Origin: Eudorina sp. 2006-703-Eu-15
Taxonomy: Eukaryota > Chlorophyta > Chlorophyceae > Chlamydomonadales > Volvocaceae
NCBI GenBank assembly: GCA_003117195.1
Contig: BDSI01000029.1
Location: 124,001-188,000 of the forward strand
Reading direction: 5' to 3'
DNA length: 64,000 bases
In this document: piece after piece, positions 34,477-55,300 of the stretch
How positions within the stretch are numbered: the stretch's first letter is position 1
Layout of the letters: each line of letters opens with the position of its first letter
Program-made: the position numbers and the translations under genes
The notes under the pieces: generated by a model
Told to the model about the DNA's origin: nothing
The model's input: only the letters and a program-made list of their open reading frames with translations
The model's database searches: none

Positions 34477-37400
34477 TTAGACGTAGAAGTTGGTGCGGTC
34501 CGCGGCGGCGCCGACCTCCTTGAGCTTCTTCAGGATGCGGGTGAAGTACTCCTGGGGGCGAGGGCGCAGGAGAGGCAGGGGGAGGGGGGCGAGGGGGGGG
34601 GCCCGAGGGAGGGGGCGAGACTGATCGAGTGAAGGATGTGGACGAGATCTCGCGAGTGCCGTACAACATGGACGGGGCGGGAGGGGACGAACGCGAACTT
34701 CCGGAGCAAACACACGCTTCGCGGTCCGCACACCTGTTCATAGATACGGCACAGCCATGCCAAGAGGTGGGGTGGCGTGCAGGCCGAACCCCTCCTCCCC
34801 ACACACGTCCACATCTCATCCCCTGATCCTTACCTTTGTCTCAGGCACAGCCCTCTCCATCCTCCTCTCCCCCCGCCCGATTTCCTCTACCCCCAAGCCT
34901 TGTTTCCTGTACCCCCGCCCCCACTGCCCAACCCCTCTCCCTCCCTCCCCACCTGCAGGTAGTTTTCCAGGGTGGTCACACTGCCCGGGTCCATGTCCAG
35001 CAGTCGGTAGGTCTCCGCCATGTCCGCGGACCAGACCTCGTTGTTGGAGAGCACCTCGGCGAACGCCTGGGGCGGGGAGGAGGGGCGAGGAGAGAGGGGA
35101 AGGGAGAGGGTATAGGAAAATGGGGAGTGATGGCGGTCCAGCGGGCAGAGGGGCTTGAGGCAGGAACGGTGTGCCGCGGTGGGTGGGTCTGCGGTTGGGC
35201 CGCGGGGGGGGGGCCGGGCTGTCCGTGTGTGCAGAATAAGGGACGCTGCGCCCCCCTACGCGCCCCCACCTCTGTCTGCATCTCCGCCCCCTGTCCGCCG
35301 CCACCCCCCTGTGTCGCCCCGCTAGCCCGCTGTAGCCCGCTGTAGCCCTCCCCCCGCCCCGCTACCCACCAGGCGGTCAGCCGCGTCCGAGGCCCACTGC
35401 ATGGACCGCAGCACACTGCGGGTGCGCTTCAGCAGCCAGGTGGGCACCGTCGTCACCTGGGGCGGGCGGGCGGGCGGGGTGGGGGGCAGGCGGGGGAGGG
35501 TGGATGGGGAGGTTTAAGGTGGGGTACAGGACATTGGTTGACATTTTCAAACTGCGCTGCTGCTGCTAGGGTGGGGGGCCCAGCAGATTCAGACCTCCTC
35601 GCCGGGGGGCCCGGTCCCTTTGTGGTGGCGCATGCCCGTTCACATCCCACACGGGGGCGGGTGTCCATGCCCGCAATACACACACTACACACTACACTTC
35701 GACACACACACACACACTGCTCTTCTCGCAGCTCAGTTTTTTTTATTGCAGACACTTAGGTGGCAAGTAACACAGGCTTGGGAGGGTGGTTGCAGCGGGA
35801 TTCTCGCTGAACTCACTCTTCGGTGGTTTGTCCGTTCGGCTGGGCTAGCAGCCCATGGCTACGTCAGGGCCAGTCAGATATGGCGACATGCGGCACACCC
35901 ACACACACACCCGGTCGGGCGGGTCCTGTTCTCGACACACACACGGACGCACCCCGGGCGGTCCCCCGGCGCCGCACCTTGGCGTTGGTGTCCGCCATCT
36001 TCTCGCACAGCTCAATCACCTCCCGGGTGGTCCATGCCTTGGGGCCCGAGAGGGTCAGGGTGCGGTTCGAGGTCTTGTCGGAGCTGGGGCGGGCGCAGAG
36101 GGGAGTGGCGGGGAGGAGATAGGGGTGTTGAGGTCCCAGGAGGGGGGGAGAGGAATACAGAGGGGACGTTCAAGGAGGGTATAGGATTGGTAGACATATT
36201 CAAAACCTGTGCTGCTGCCAGAGCACAGGTCCGGTGAAGAATTACCTGTACCAGGATCTGCCCCTTGCAAGGGGCGGGATCCGTGGGAACGCCCGGAGGG
36301 GGCGGGTCGGACGAGATCAGCCACGGAGGGCATTCGGAGGTTAAAAGCTGAGGGACCTGATGATGTTTCACCAGCGGGATACCCTTCACCCTGCCCACAC
36401 TCGCCAACTACATTGCGGCACCTGGCCCTGCTCCGGTCCCTGGCCCGCCTTCCCGCCCCAGCCCCCAGTCCGGCCCCGGCCTCACCGCAGCGCCGACATG
36501 GTCATCTTGGCCACATCCTGCGAGTCCAGGTAGGCGGTGCGGGTCTCGTCGTTGGTGCCCCACACGGAGCGCTCCTCAAGGATGGGCACCGCGTAGTTGC
36601 CGATCACAGCCTGGGGGAGTGGAGGGGGGTGGAGAGGGGAAAGGAGGGAGAGGGGAAAGGAGGGGCGGGGGTTATAGGAAATTGGTAGACATGTCGGTAT
36701 TCAAACTGCGCTGCTGCCAGGGGTGGGGTGGGGGGCAAGTTGACGACGACGAGGCAACGGCAGCAGCAGCTGCGGCGGCCGCACGGCTTACAGAGGTCAA
36801 GGGGCGTGCCGTGCATAGGGGGGGGGAGGGTGGCGGCTGCACAGGCGCGCATGTGCTGGAGGAACCACCTCGCAGGTGCGCTTCGGGGCGTGCCGGGTGA
36901 CGCTGTAATAATGAGGTTAGGAAGGGTGCAGCCAAATGGTAGGTAGGCACATACAACTTTGCCACGAACTTTGCCCCGCGTTTGGGTGTTATGGTTCGAC
37001 TCGAGCCGCGGGACAGGATGCGAGTGGCGGAGAGGCGGGTCCCTGACCCAACCCGTCCCCAGCTGCCCGTTCTCCATCACCACGAGCCCTCAGTCCCAGC
37101 CCCCCGGTCGCAGTCCCCCGCCTCCCCCCCCTCCCTGCCTGGTGGAATCCGCACAGTCGGAAGGTGGTGTAGTCCAGTCCACTCGAGGCCAGGAACTGCT
37201 CCGTGCAGGACTTGATGTTCATCAGCGGGACCTGGAATGGGGGTGGGGGAAGAGGACGAGGAGGCGCGGCGGAGTGAGGCGGGGGCGGCGGCGCGTAATG
37301 TAGTTCTAAGGGTAGGGTTTCGGGGTAGCAGCTCCACCGACTATATGTTCATCAGCGGGACCGGGAAGGGGGGAGGTAAAGGTAGAGTGAGCGCGAGGAG

Positions 37401-39008
37401 GCGCGGCGGGGCGGGGGCCTAGGGCAAGGCGCGCGCTGCGTCCCCTGTGTAGGATGGGGAGGGAGGGGTGGAGGTCAGGACGCCGCTGTTCCCGGGGCCC
37501 AGGCCGAAAGGGGGCCAGGCCCCCGCCCTGGCCCCCTTCGCACCAGAACTCTCCCGCCCGAACCTCCCCCACCACAGCCACCTCTTCCCACCTGCGGGTG
37601 CTTGTCGCAGTCGAAGATCGAAAAGAAGATGTAGCGCTGGATGCCCATGGCCTGCGGGGCAGGAGGGTTTGTTATCCAGGCAGCCGGGAAGGAGGGAGAG
37701 AGGGCATGGGGCTCAAAACCCACAACGGGCCCACGGCAGCCGCAAACACCTCATCCACACCGCAGCTGCTTCACACTTACATCGCACCGTCCGTCACCCC
37801 TTCACCGAAACAAACATTCCAACCAGGACCGCCGTCAACCCATCCGATCTGCTGCAGGTCTACGTCCGACCCAACCACTGCCGACCCAAACCCGACCCGA
37901 CCCGATCCTCCGACCCGATCCGTCCAGCCCACGCCCCAACAGCACACGTGCCCACATCCGGCCCACCCCCTCCTGCAATCTCCTGGCCCTCTCCACCCAT
38001 CAACTTACGCTGGGTTTGCATGGACTAATCGTTTTTCCATTCACCCGCGCACCCACCCCTGCGAGTTTCGTTACTAGAGTCCCTCGGCCCACTCGTCACA
38101 TATCGCAGCATGTCCATCGGGCCCCCGCAACCCCCGCCCTCCCTGCCCCACCGTTGCACCCCACCCACCTGCGCCGACTGGATGAGGGAGACCTTCCCCT
38201 CCCAGTCCACTTTGCGGGTGGACTCCTCGGGCCGGGCGGTGGCGCAGTCGATGACGGTGTTGACGCCCACCAGGCAGGCGGGGATGGAGGCGGGGTCGGT
38301 CAGATCGCCCTGTGTGTGGGGGGGGGTGGGGGCGCGGAAACAACGGGTGAGCAGGGGGTGAGGAGTAGGAAGGCGGGTTGAGAAAATGTGCGGGGGATGT
38401 AGAGAGCTGTTAGCACGTTTACAAGCTGTGATGCATGCGGGGAGGAGGTGGAGAAAGAGGGTTAGGGGGTTGATCAGAGGACTGCCTAATGGGAAGGGAT
38501 CGCGACGCACGGGCCAGGCAGGGGTTGGACTCCCAAGTCGCGCCCGCGCTGACGCCCTTGAATTAGGGCGCAAGCCCGCCCGTAGATTACTTACGTTGAC
38601 AACCTTAGCACCCCAATCGCGCAGGAAGTCAGCTGGGTTGGGCCGCGGGCGGACAAGGCAGCGCACATCGTAGCCATCGTCCAGCGCCCGGCGGACGACT
38701 TGCCGACCGAGCGTCCCAGTCGCGCCAACCACAAGGATGCTGTTCTTTGGAACTGGAGTGCCACCAGTTGCAGCCGCAGCTGCTGGAGCGTTCGCGTACA
38801 CGCGGACTCGCGTCGAGCGGTTCACTGCAAGAGAAATAGTACGTGTGGTCGCGTGCAAGGTAAGCCTTTGGTATGCCCGAGTCCAAGCGCTTGCAGAGAT
38901 CAGCATGATTTCCTCACCTGATGATCTAATAGGAAGGAAAGCACCAGCGAACTTCCGCGTGTGAAGGCGCTGACCCGCGAGCCCCGAGCTGTGCACGGAT
39001 TGCTGCAT
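34477..39008 (-). CDS. HCF244: HCF244/Ycf39-type photosystem II assembly factor (atypical SDR), chloroplast
   Basis: NAD(P)-binding atypical short-chain dehydrogenase needed for psbA (D1) translation and early PSII reaction-centre assembly, acting with OHP1/OHP2 at the thylakoid (known for Arabidopsis HCF244 and cyanobacterial Ycf39). Exons: 38918-39008 (ATG), 38595-38824, 38169-38309, 37592-37651, 37139-37231, 36486-36610, 35978-36083, 35370-35456, 34953-35066, 34477-34551 (TAA). The sum is 1122 nt, 373 residues. Residues 1-45 form a basic/Ser-rich transit peptide, then ILVVGATGTLGRQ (60-72, Rossmann), ALDDGYDVRCLVRPRPNPAD, DWEGKVSLIQSAQ, AMGIQRYIFFSIFDCDKHPQ, SGLDYTTFRLCGF, NYAVPILEERSVWGTNDETR, LSGPKAWTTREVIELCEKMA, YFTRILKKLKEVG. 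All match the plant protein in order. The intron after exon 5 has a GC donor. Several introns carry element A. Confidence 0.95.
35100..35121 (-). repeat. 3'-intron module (element A), partial copy in HCF244
   Basis: On the transcribed strand: CCATTTTCCTATACCCTCTC, 34-55 nt upstream of the acceptor at 35066. Confidence 0.7.
35525..35574 (-). repeat. 3'-intron module (element A) in HCF244
   Basis: On the transcribed strand: AGCAGCAGCGCAGTTTGAAA, ATGTCAACCAATGTCCTGTA, then C-rich sequence to the acceptor at 35456, about 70 nt away. Confidence 0.85.
36180..36223 (-). repeat. 3'-intron module (element A) in HCF244
   Basis: On the transcribed strand: GGCAGCAGCACAGGTTTTGA, ATATGTCTACCAATCCTATA, then a C-rich tract to the acceptor at 36083, about 97 nt away. 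Confidence 0.85.
36672..36720 (-). repeat. 3'-intron module (element A) in HCF244
   Basis: On the transcribed strand: GGCAGCAGCGCAGTTTGAAT, then ATGTCTACCAATTTCCTATA, then a C-rich tract to the acceptor at 36610, about 62 nt away. Confidence 0.88.
37205..37400. repeat. Diverged tandem duplication including the start of an HCF244 exon
   Basis: The exon edge ATGTTCATCAGCGGGACC (ending at 37231) recurs at about 37335-37352. The following G-rich flanks also match, including the string GAGGAGGCGCGGCGG in both copies. The second copy lacks a CAG acceptor. Confidence 0.7.
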
Positions 39009-41042
39009 TCTTGGTCTATTTGGAGTGTTGGTCAGAACCTGATACAAGTATACACTCCAACACAACAGAAGAAATGCAGAAATGTCATGGAGACGTCCCG
39101 AGCGAAACCTGGCATCCGACCACTCAGGGCGCAGGGCCCTCAAAAACGATGAACCACTCGACCTGCAACCGTCACCCACCTTCAATAGATCGTCAAAGAA
39201 TAGAATGGAAATATTTACGAAAATCAGCTCTGATGTCTGTGTTTTGCACGGAGACAACGCGTGGGTGTTGGGGGTCAACTGTAACAATACTTTATCATAA
39301 TACGCAAAACAACAAACCAGGGTTACAGTCGCCAGTCATGGCTTCAAATATCTGCTTTTCAGGACTGCCTGCAAGGAAGCAATCGTGAGCAACAGTCCCC
39401 GCCTGGACGCACCCGCCCGGCTCTGTGTCAACCAGACAGCCACGAAACCGATGGCGGCCATAGTGCTTAGTTCGCTACGACGTCCTGCGAAGCCAGATGG
39501 CGGAAAGCGGCTAAAGGCGTGCGAGCTCTTAGGGTTGGGAGTCGGGAAGAGCTTGCACAGGGGTTCGGTCGCAGCGCACGCCTGTACCTACTTCGCAGCA
39601 TGCCGATGTCTGCTGCGCGCAACGCCCCCACTGCCTGACGCGCTTCCGAAGTACAATTGTCGCTGCTTGACTCGGTGTCTGGGGGCCACATCACACCGTC
39701 CACTCATTCACCATACAAAGGCGCGGCAGTCCTGCGTGATTACCGCCATGCGAAACCCGACGATCCGGCAACGCGGCACAACACAGTCAGCCCGCACGGG
39801 CAACACGCCTTCTCCGCAAGGGGGGAAGGCAGGCAGGGAGGATTCTTTCCACGGGCGAAGCAGCCTTGGCAAGCGCGCCAGCGCCACACGCAGTGTACCT
39901 CACGGTGAGAGGTCACGGTGGGAGCTCCGGGCCCCACACCTGTGGCCCCCCCTCCCGCCACCCCCATGACCAGCACGACAGCGCCGCAGCCGCAGCACAC
40001 CCACCTCGACACACAGCCATTCACGTCCGGATGGCAAGGGTAAGGACGTCCCCATGCCCCCTTCCAGTCCTCCTCAGATCCCCGGGTGGTACCCGGCCCA
40101 ACCTCTCATCTGGGTCTCGCTCCCCGTCCCCCTACACCACTGCCCCGTCTCCCTCTCAGTCTCCCGCTCAACCGCCACCTCTTCAGCCCCCCGCTCCAGT
40201 CTACCCGAAACACCTGCAAACCGCTCCCCAGGCCGTGGCAGCCATGGCCATGGCCTCGCACCCAGGCCAATTCTGACTGCCGCCCCAGAGCACGAGCTAC
40301 GGCAGCAGGCAGTGAAGGGCCGTCGGCCGCCAGGACACCGCCCTACGTGCGGCTTTCTCACTAAACGCATACAATTTGGGTTCGGGGTGCTATCAAGTAC
40401 ATCGACGATCATGCCTGACGCCTCGTTTCTCGCGGCGCAGCTTTCTCATACGTCATACCCACCGGGCCACCCCGACCAAGCTTCATCGCCACGACGCCGC
40501 CCTCGCCCTCGGCTGTACGGTCCGGGCAGCTTGCGCGGCCACAGCAACCTGCACGCAGCCCATCCGACGTCCTACCACACCTCCAAACCCCCCCGCCCCG
40601 CACACCCCAAGAGCCCCGCCGCCCGCGCCCGCCCCGCCGCCCGCCTCCTGGCAGCGTGCAGCAGCAAAGCTCCGAAGTCCTAACGCCACCCCAACACCAT
40701 CACAACCCTGCCAGCGGCCACCCTGAAGCCCTGCAGCTGCTGCCACTGCCCAGGCAGGAAGCACCTCCGCTTCTGCATGGCTAACCCCTTTCACCGTTCT
40801 TCCAGGCCTCAAGCGCTTGGCGCGCCCCTCTCCCCTCAGCCGCGCTCCGCCACACACACCTACCGCACCCTTGGCTGTGCCCCTTGCATGGCGCGCACCC
40901 CTGCCTTGCCTGCTGAGCGTCACACGCACACACGTGGACTTCCGGTTTCCCGCGGCTCAATTTCCCTATACGCACACACCTACTGGCGGGGCGGTTATGG
41001 GTGGGCATCTCATTAAACACACAGCAGTTTCTATTTACACAC
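39009..41042. other. Intergenic between HCF244 promoter and RCC1-gene 3' end
   Basis: About 2 kb. The first 400 bp upstream of HCF244 are AT-richer (promoter/5' UTR). The remainder is C-rich and should include the RCC1-gene 3' UTR. Pro/Ala/Arg-rich frames here have no family features. A diverged copy of element D may lie at 40882-40935. Confidence 0.5.
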
Positions 41043-50568
<9,526 letters not shown>

Positions 50569-52336
50569 AGCCCCTTACACCTGTTGGCTGGTGGCTTCGC
50601 CGAGTGGGGAGGGATTCTTAGCTGGTCCACCGTTTGCCGGGGCAGCCCTCCCGATACGACAGGTTCTGCTGTTGTAACACAGCAGCCAGGCTGGATACCG
50701 TGATGCCGCTGAAGCATGGGCAGGAGGTGAGGGCACGGGAAGTGGTTTTCGTGCAGGCACACGCCGTTAGTGCGGAGCGTGAGGGAGGGCTCGCTTAGGG
50801 TGCAGCCGGGTTGGTGCAGGTACGATAGAAGGAAGCCTCCATGCAATCAGTTCTCTCGCGATGCAGCACACATTGCTATTACCACAGGCATAGACATGGC
50901 GCGTTGCGTTTTTGTTGCACAAGTTGCTGAGCCAAGTCAGTCGAGCATATGCCGGATAGTCCTTTCGAGATGGGTTTGCCTAGCGTAAACAACACGTTGA
51001 ACCCAAGCTGGTGATATGTGTTCTACTTGGCGGAGATGTGATAATGTGAACAACCATATCGAGCGCACCGAACCGCACCGAAGCGCACCTCGAGATGGTT
51101 GTGGCCCCGAATACCTTACACGGATACTATCAACCAAGGAAATATCACAAATGCCGTCGAGAAACAAGACAAGCGGCAATCGTGAGTCCTAATTGTGCGG
51201 TGAAGGTCCTGGGTATATCCCACCCGAAGTCAAGCCCAAACTTCTCGCCCTAAGAGGAAACACACAGAAAATGAGTGAGATGTTTTTGACGCAGGAATCA
51301 GAGGTGTGAACTGAACTCCAACGACGCACGTGTTGCAACTGTGCTCCTAGACTTGTGTTTCGGAGCCACAGTTGGACAAGTCGTCCGAACATTGTGTTTG
51401 GAGCCAGATTGAACAGTTCACCTGTGTGCATGACAATTGCGCACCATCCAAGCCCCCAATCATCCAGACGAATGCTTGACAACGTCGTAAGAATGTACGT
51501 TCCTGCCATGTGCGCGTGTGCAAGGGCACGCCCGCGTGGCTGGCGACCTTTGGTGCAACAACACACCAACACGGCAAAACGCCCAAACTGTGCTCATCGG
51601 TATCAGGCGACCCGACAGGTATTGCGCAACACTTGGGGCCTGGGTCGGGCAAAGTGTGGGTGCTGTCGTGTGAAAACACGTGGGACTGCCCGTCGCGGCG
51701 GGCACTGCAAGGCGCTCTCAGAGCAGCCTATTGTATCTTTGTATGTCGTTCCACTTCTACGCTTTGTACAGCACACTCCCAGAGTTTACCCGAACGTAAC
51801 ACACCCCGGCGATGGGACCCTGAGGCGAGAACCCATGCCTTCGGTACTAACGACCGTGGCACCGACATAGATTTGCCCCCATGTCCAGTCCGTTGTTCCA
51901 CCTTGCCAATTCAGGACGGTACTTGCCACATGAGACTGCCGCCTGCGTGACTCCTCGACATTTCGCAAACGGTTGTACCGCTCTCCGTACCTTCTTGGCA
52001 CCGTACGCAATTCAAAGCAGAGGTAGCCTTGCAAGACTCATATGCTGAGAACTGTGACATGGTAGTAATTGTGCAGGTCTTCTGCGGTCTTCCTGTGGTT
52101 GCAACACCAGTCCAGCCAATTTCCAACCCCGAAACCTTGCGAACTTTTCACATTTCAGTTTCTTCAGGGTATAACTTTAAAACAATATCGTAGATCGCTT
52201 AACGAAAACGTGGCACTGCTTAACGTTTCACGGAGTGATCAGGGCAACCGTCACCTGTAGCTCTGCCCGCTCTGGCCGTTGCCGACTTTATGCACAGCGA
52301 GACCTTATAATCGTTTCAGAAGCTAGGGCTGGCGAC
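50569..52336. other. Divergent intergenic region between RCC1 gene and DEX1
   Basis: About 1.77 kb between head-to-head starts (50568 minus; 52337 plus). AT-richer than both genes and free of tandem repeats. Presumably holds both promoters and 5' UTRs. No known element was recognised, and open frames here show no family features. Confidence 0.55.
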
Positions 52337-55300
52337 ATGTTACGCAAGCAGAGAGCAACTCGGGGCATCAATTGGTGGTTTTTGACGCTGTCCTGCTGGT
52401 GCCTGCCGCTGGTAGCGGTGTCTCAATTAAGCACACCGATAGCGCACAGCAGACAGGTGCGTTGCCGTTTACGGTACCGGGTGTTTGCGTTGTTGACGCA
52501 AGCAGCGCAGGCGGGGAAGTGTCTCCAGGGTTTGACGGTGGCCAGTCCCCACCTGACCTCCGACGACGCCCTTCTCAGCAGACTACCCCTGGTTGGCGCG
52601 CGTAGATAACAGCAGTTGGATGGTCACGTTTGACGAACGTTGTTGTAAATTGGTCAGTCAGGTCGGGGCAACAGCTTCAGCAGGCTCGTCGATAGTGTGC
52701 ATGTAACCACCTAGTTGCTACTGCGATGGATCAGTGACAGGAAAGCTAGTTCGCCCCGCGGCCAGCCGGGGTTAACCCCCACCCCACCCCGTCGGTACCG
52801 ACCTCGCCTGCCTCGCCCCGCAAGACGGGCACCCACAATCCCACACCCGCAAATCAAAGCAGTGATGTTTCTAAATTTCTACAGCCTGTTTGTGTTCTAT
52901 CTTCCTCGCCACACCCACACACAACGCCTGCCTAATAACACACACACACACACAATCCGCCTGTGCATGTCACGCACTCCTGCTTTGCCTGCTTAAGCAA
53001 CACACACACACAACGCCTCCCCGCGCCACCCCTTGTACGCGGCAGTTGAAGGAGGTGGATGCGGCCAACAAGTACCGCAGCCGGAAGGCGGACCTGGACA
53101 AGGACGGAGACATGTGGGTGGCGGCGCGCAGGAGGAGGAGGAGGGCTGCCGTGGAGGGGCCACCTGGTCATATCAGAGGGGAGGGGCAGGGCTGCGGGTG
53201 GTTCCCGTGACAGCCGTCAGCACCTCGGGGGTGGGCTAAAGGGGGCCGGGGTGGACAGTGGACGGGGTGGAGGTGCGCCGGCTGGCCGTGGAGCCCGATA
53301 TCCAACCGCGCCAATCCTTGGCCACGGCAGGCCGCCTGCGAGAGGACGCGAGCCAGCGGGGCGTGTGGAATGCCTCGTGTGGGGGAGTCTGCCGATCGGA
53401 AGTCGGGCATGGGCGAACTGGTTGACGACGCCACAGGGCGCACTGCTGCGGCGAGGTCCAGGTCCAGGTCGCGGGTCGCCCGGGTGGACCGACGTCTCCA
53501 CGCCGGGTCGGATGGTGCCGGCGAGTGAAATGTCAACTAGGTGTATGACTTCGAGGTGTATTGTGTTCGCTCCCGTGCCGAAGACGTCAAGGGGGGAAGG
53601 AGTGGCCGCAGCGGCCGGGGTATGACGGTGCAAATGAACCAATGAAGGTCACAGCGGACTCAAAAAAAGGGGTGAAGGGTGCACATGATGGCGCCTGTCT
53701 CTCCGCCGGGCCCCCGTCCCGACGTCTGTCTGCGCCCCGCCCCTCCCCTTGCCCCCTCCTGCCGGCCCCTCCAGCCAGCACGAGGGCCCCGTCCCCGGCT
53801 CCTCGCACTGCGGTCGCCACCGCCTGGACCTGGCCTGGATGACCGAGGCGAGCAGCTCGGTGTACGCCACGCCGCTCATCACCGATCTGCACGCGGACGG
53901 CAGGTGCGTGCGAGCTGCCGGCTGGGGGCCTTATCTCTTGGGGTGGACACGGCATCGGGGGGGGCCAACATGAAGGGCTGCGCAAACCACCGTTGGGCCC
54001 ACCGTTGGGTCGGGGTTGGGTCGGGTTTACCCTGACCCTAGCCGGGGTTGGGGTTGGCTGGGTCGGGGTAGGCCGGCAGCCGCTTACCCGGGGTCGTGGT
54101 GCGCATCTCGAGAGGGGAGTTCGGGTGGGGCCTCGGCGGCATTCACACAGCACTGGTCGTGGCCCAGACCGTGGCGGGGGCCGGGGCTGGGGCCGCGGTG
54201 GGTGGCGCATGACAGGCGCAGGATCTTGCTTGGGACGGTCCACAGGCCTCGGCGTTACACTCACTCAGCGCGCCCCCAGTCCGTCGCCTCGTAATACACC
54301 GTACGGCGTAAGCTCACTGTGTGCTCGTCGTTTCCGGGAACCAACGTCGCGTCGGGGGGTCGAGGGTCCCCCGGGGGTTTGCACCTCAGCGCGGAGGGGG
54401 CCCCGCACCTTCTGACCACCGCCGGCTGGGGTGGTGTGACGGCGATGGGTGCGGTCCTCGCAGCCGCCCGTGTGCGCCCCTGACACCCCAACCGAGGTCC
54501 TCCCTGAACGCCTTCGCGCTCTTCGCAAACCCCGCACACCGCACACCGCACCACTCCCTCTGCCTCTGCCTCTCCCCCGTCTCCGCCCCCCCTCCCCCTC
54601 CCCCTCCCTCTCGCCGGACGGCCCCAGGCGGGACATCGTCGTGCCCTCCTTCGTGCATTACCTCGAGGTGAGGTCGCCCCTTGCCTGCGCACCGCCGAAC
54701 TGGCGGCCGGTTGGTTGCAGCGTGCCGGCTCAACATGCAAGCCTGTCGTCAACGAGACGTTTCGAAATGGAATTGATTGTGCTTTTGACGCTTACGTTTT
54801 GGAATGTATGACCTAATTTGCACGGGTCGCGTCAGTCCACGGGTCGCGTCAGTCCACGGGTCGCGTCAGTCCACGGGTCGCGTCAGTCCACGGGTCGCGT
54901 CAGTCCACGGGTCGCGTCAGTCCACGGGTCGCGTCAGTCCACGGGTCGCGTCAGTCGCGTCAGTCCACGGGTCGCGTCAGTCCACGGGTCGCGTCAGTCC
55001 ACGGGTCGCGTCAGTCCACGGGTCGCGTCAGTCCACGGGTCGCGTCAGTCCACGGGTCGCGTCAGTCCACGGGTCGCGTCAGTCCACGGGTCGCGTCAGT
55101 CCACGGGTCGCGTCAGTCCACGGGTCGCGTCAGTCCACGGGTCGCGTCAGTCCACGGGTCGCGTCAGTCCACGGGTCGCGTCAGTCCACGGGTCGCGTCA
55201 GTCCACGGGTCGCGTCAGTCCACGGGTCGCGTCAGTCCACGGGTCGCGTCAGTCCACGGGTCGCGTCAGTCCACGGGTCGCGTCAGTCCACGGGTCGCGT

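Noticed and set aside
33191..34480. 429-residue plus-strand frame
   Set aside because: Arg/Pro/His/Thr-rich text from C-rich DNA with a CA-repeat segment, no domain, and a stop near the end of a convergent gene.
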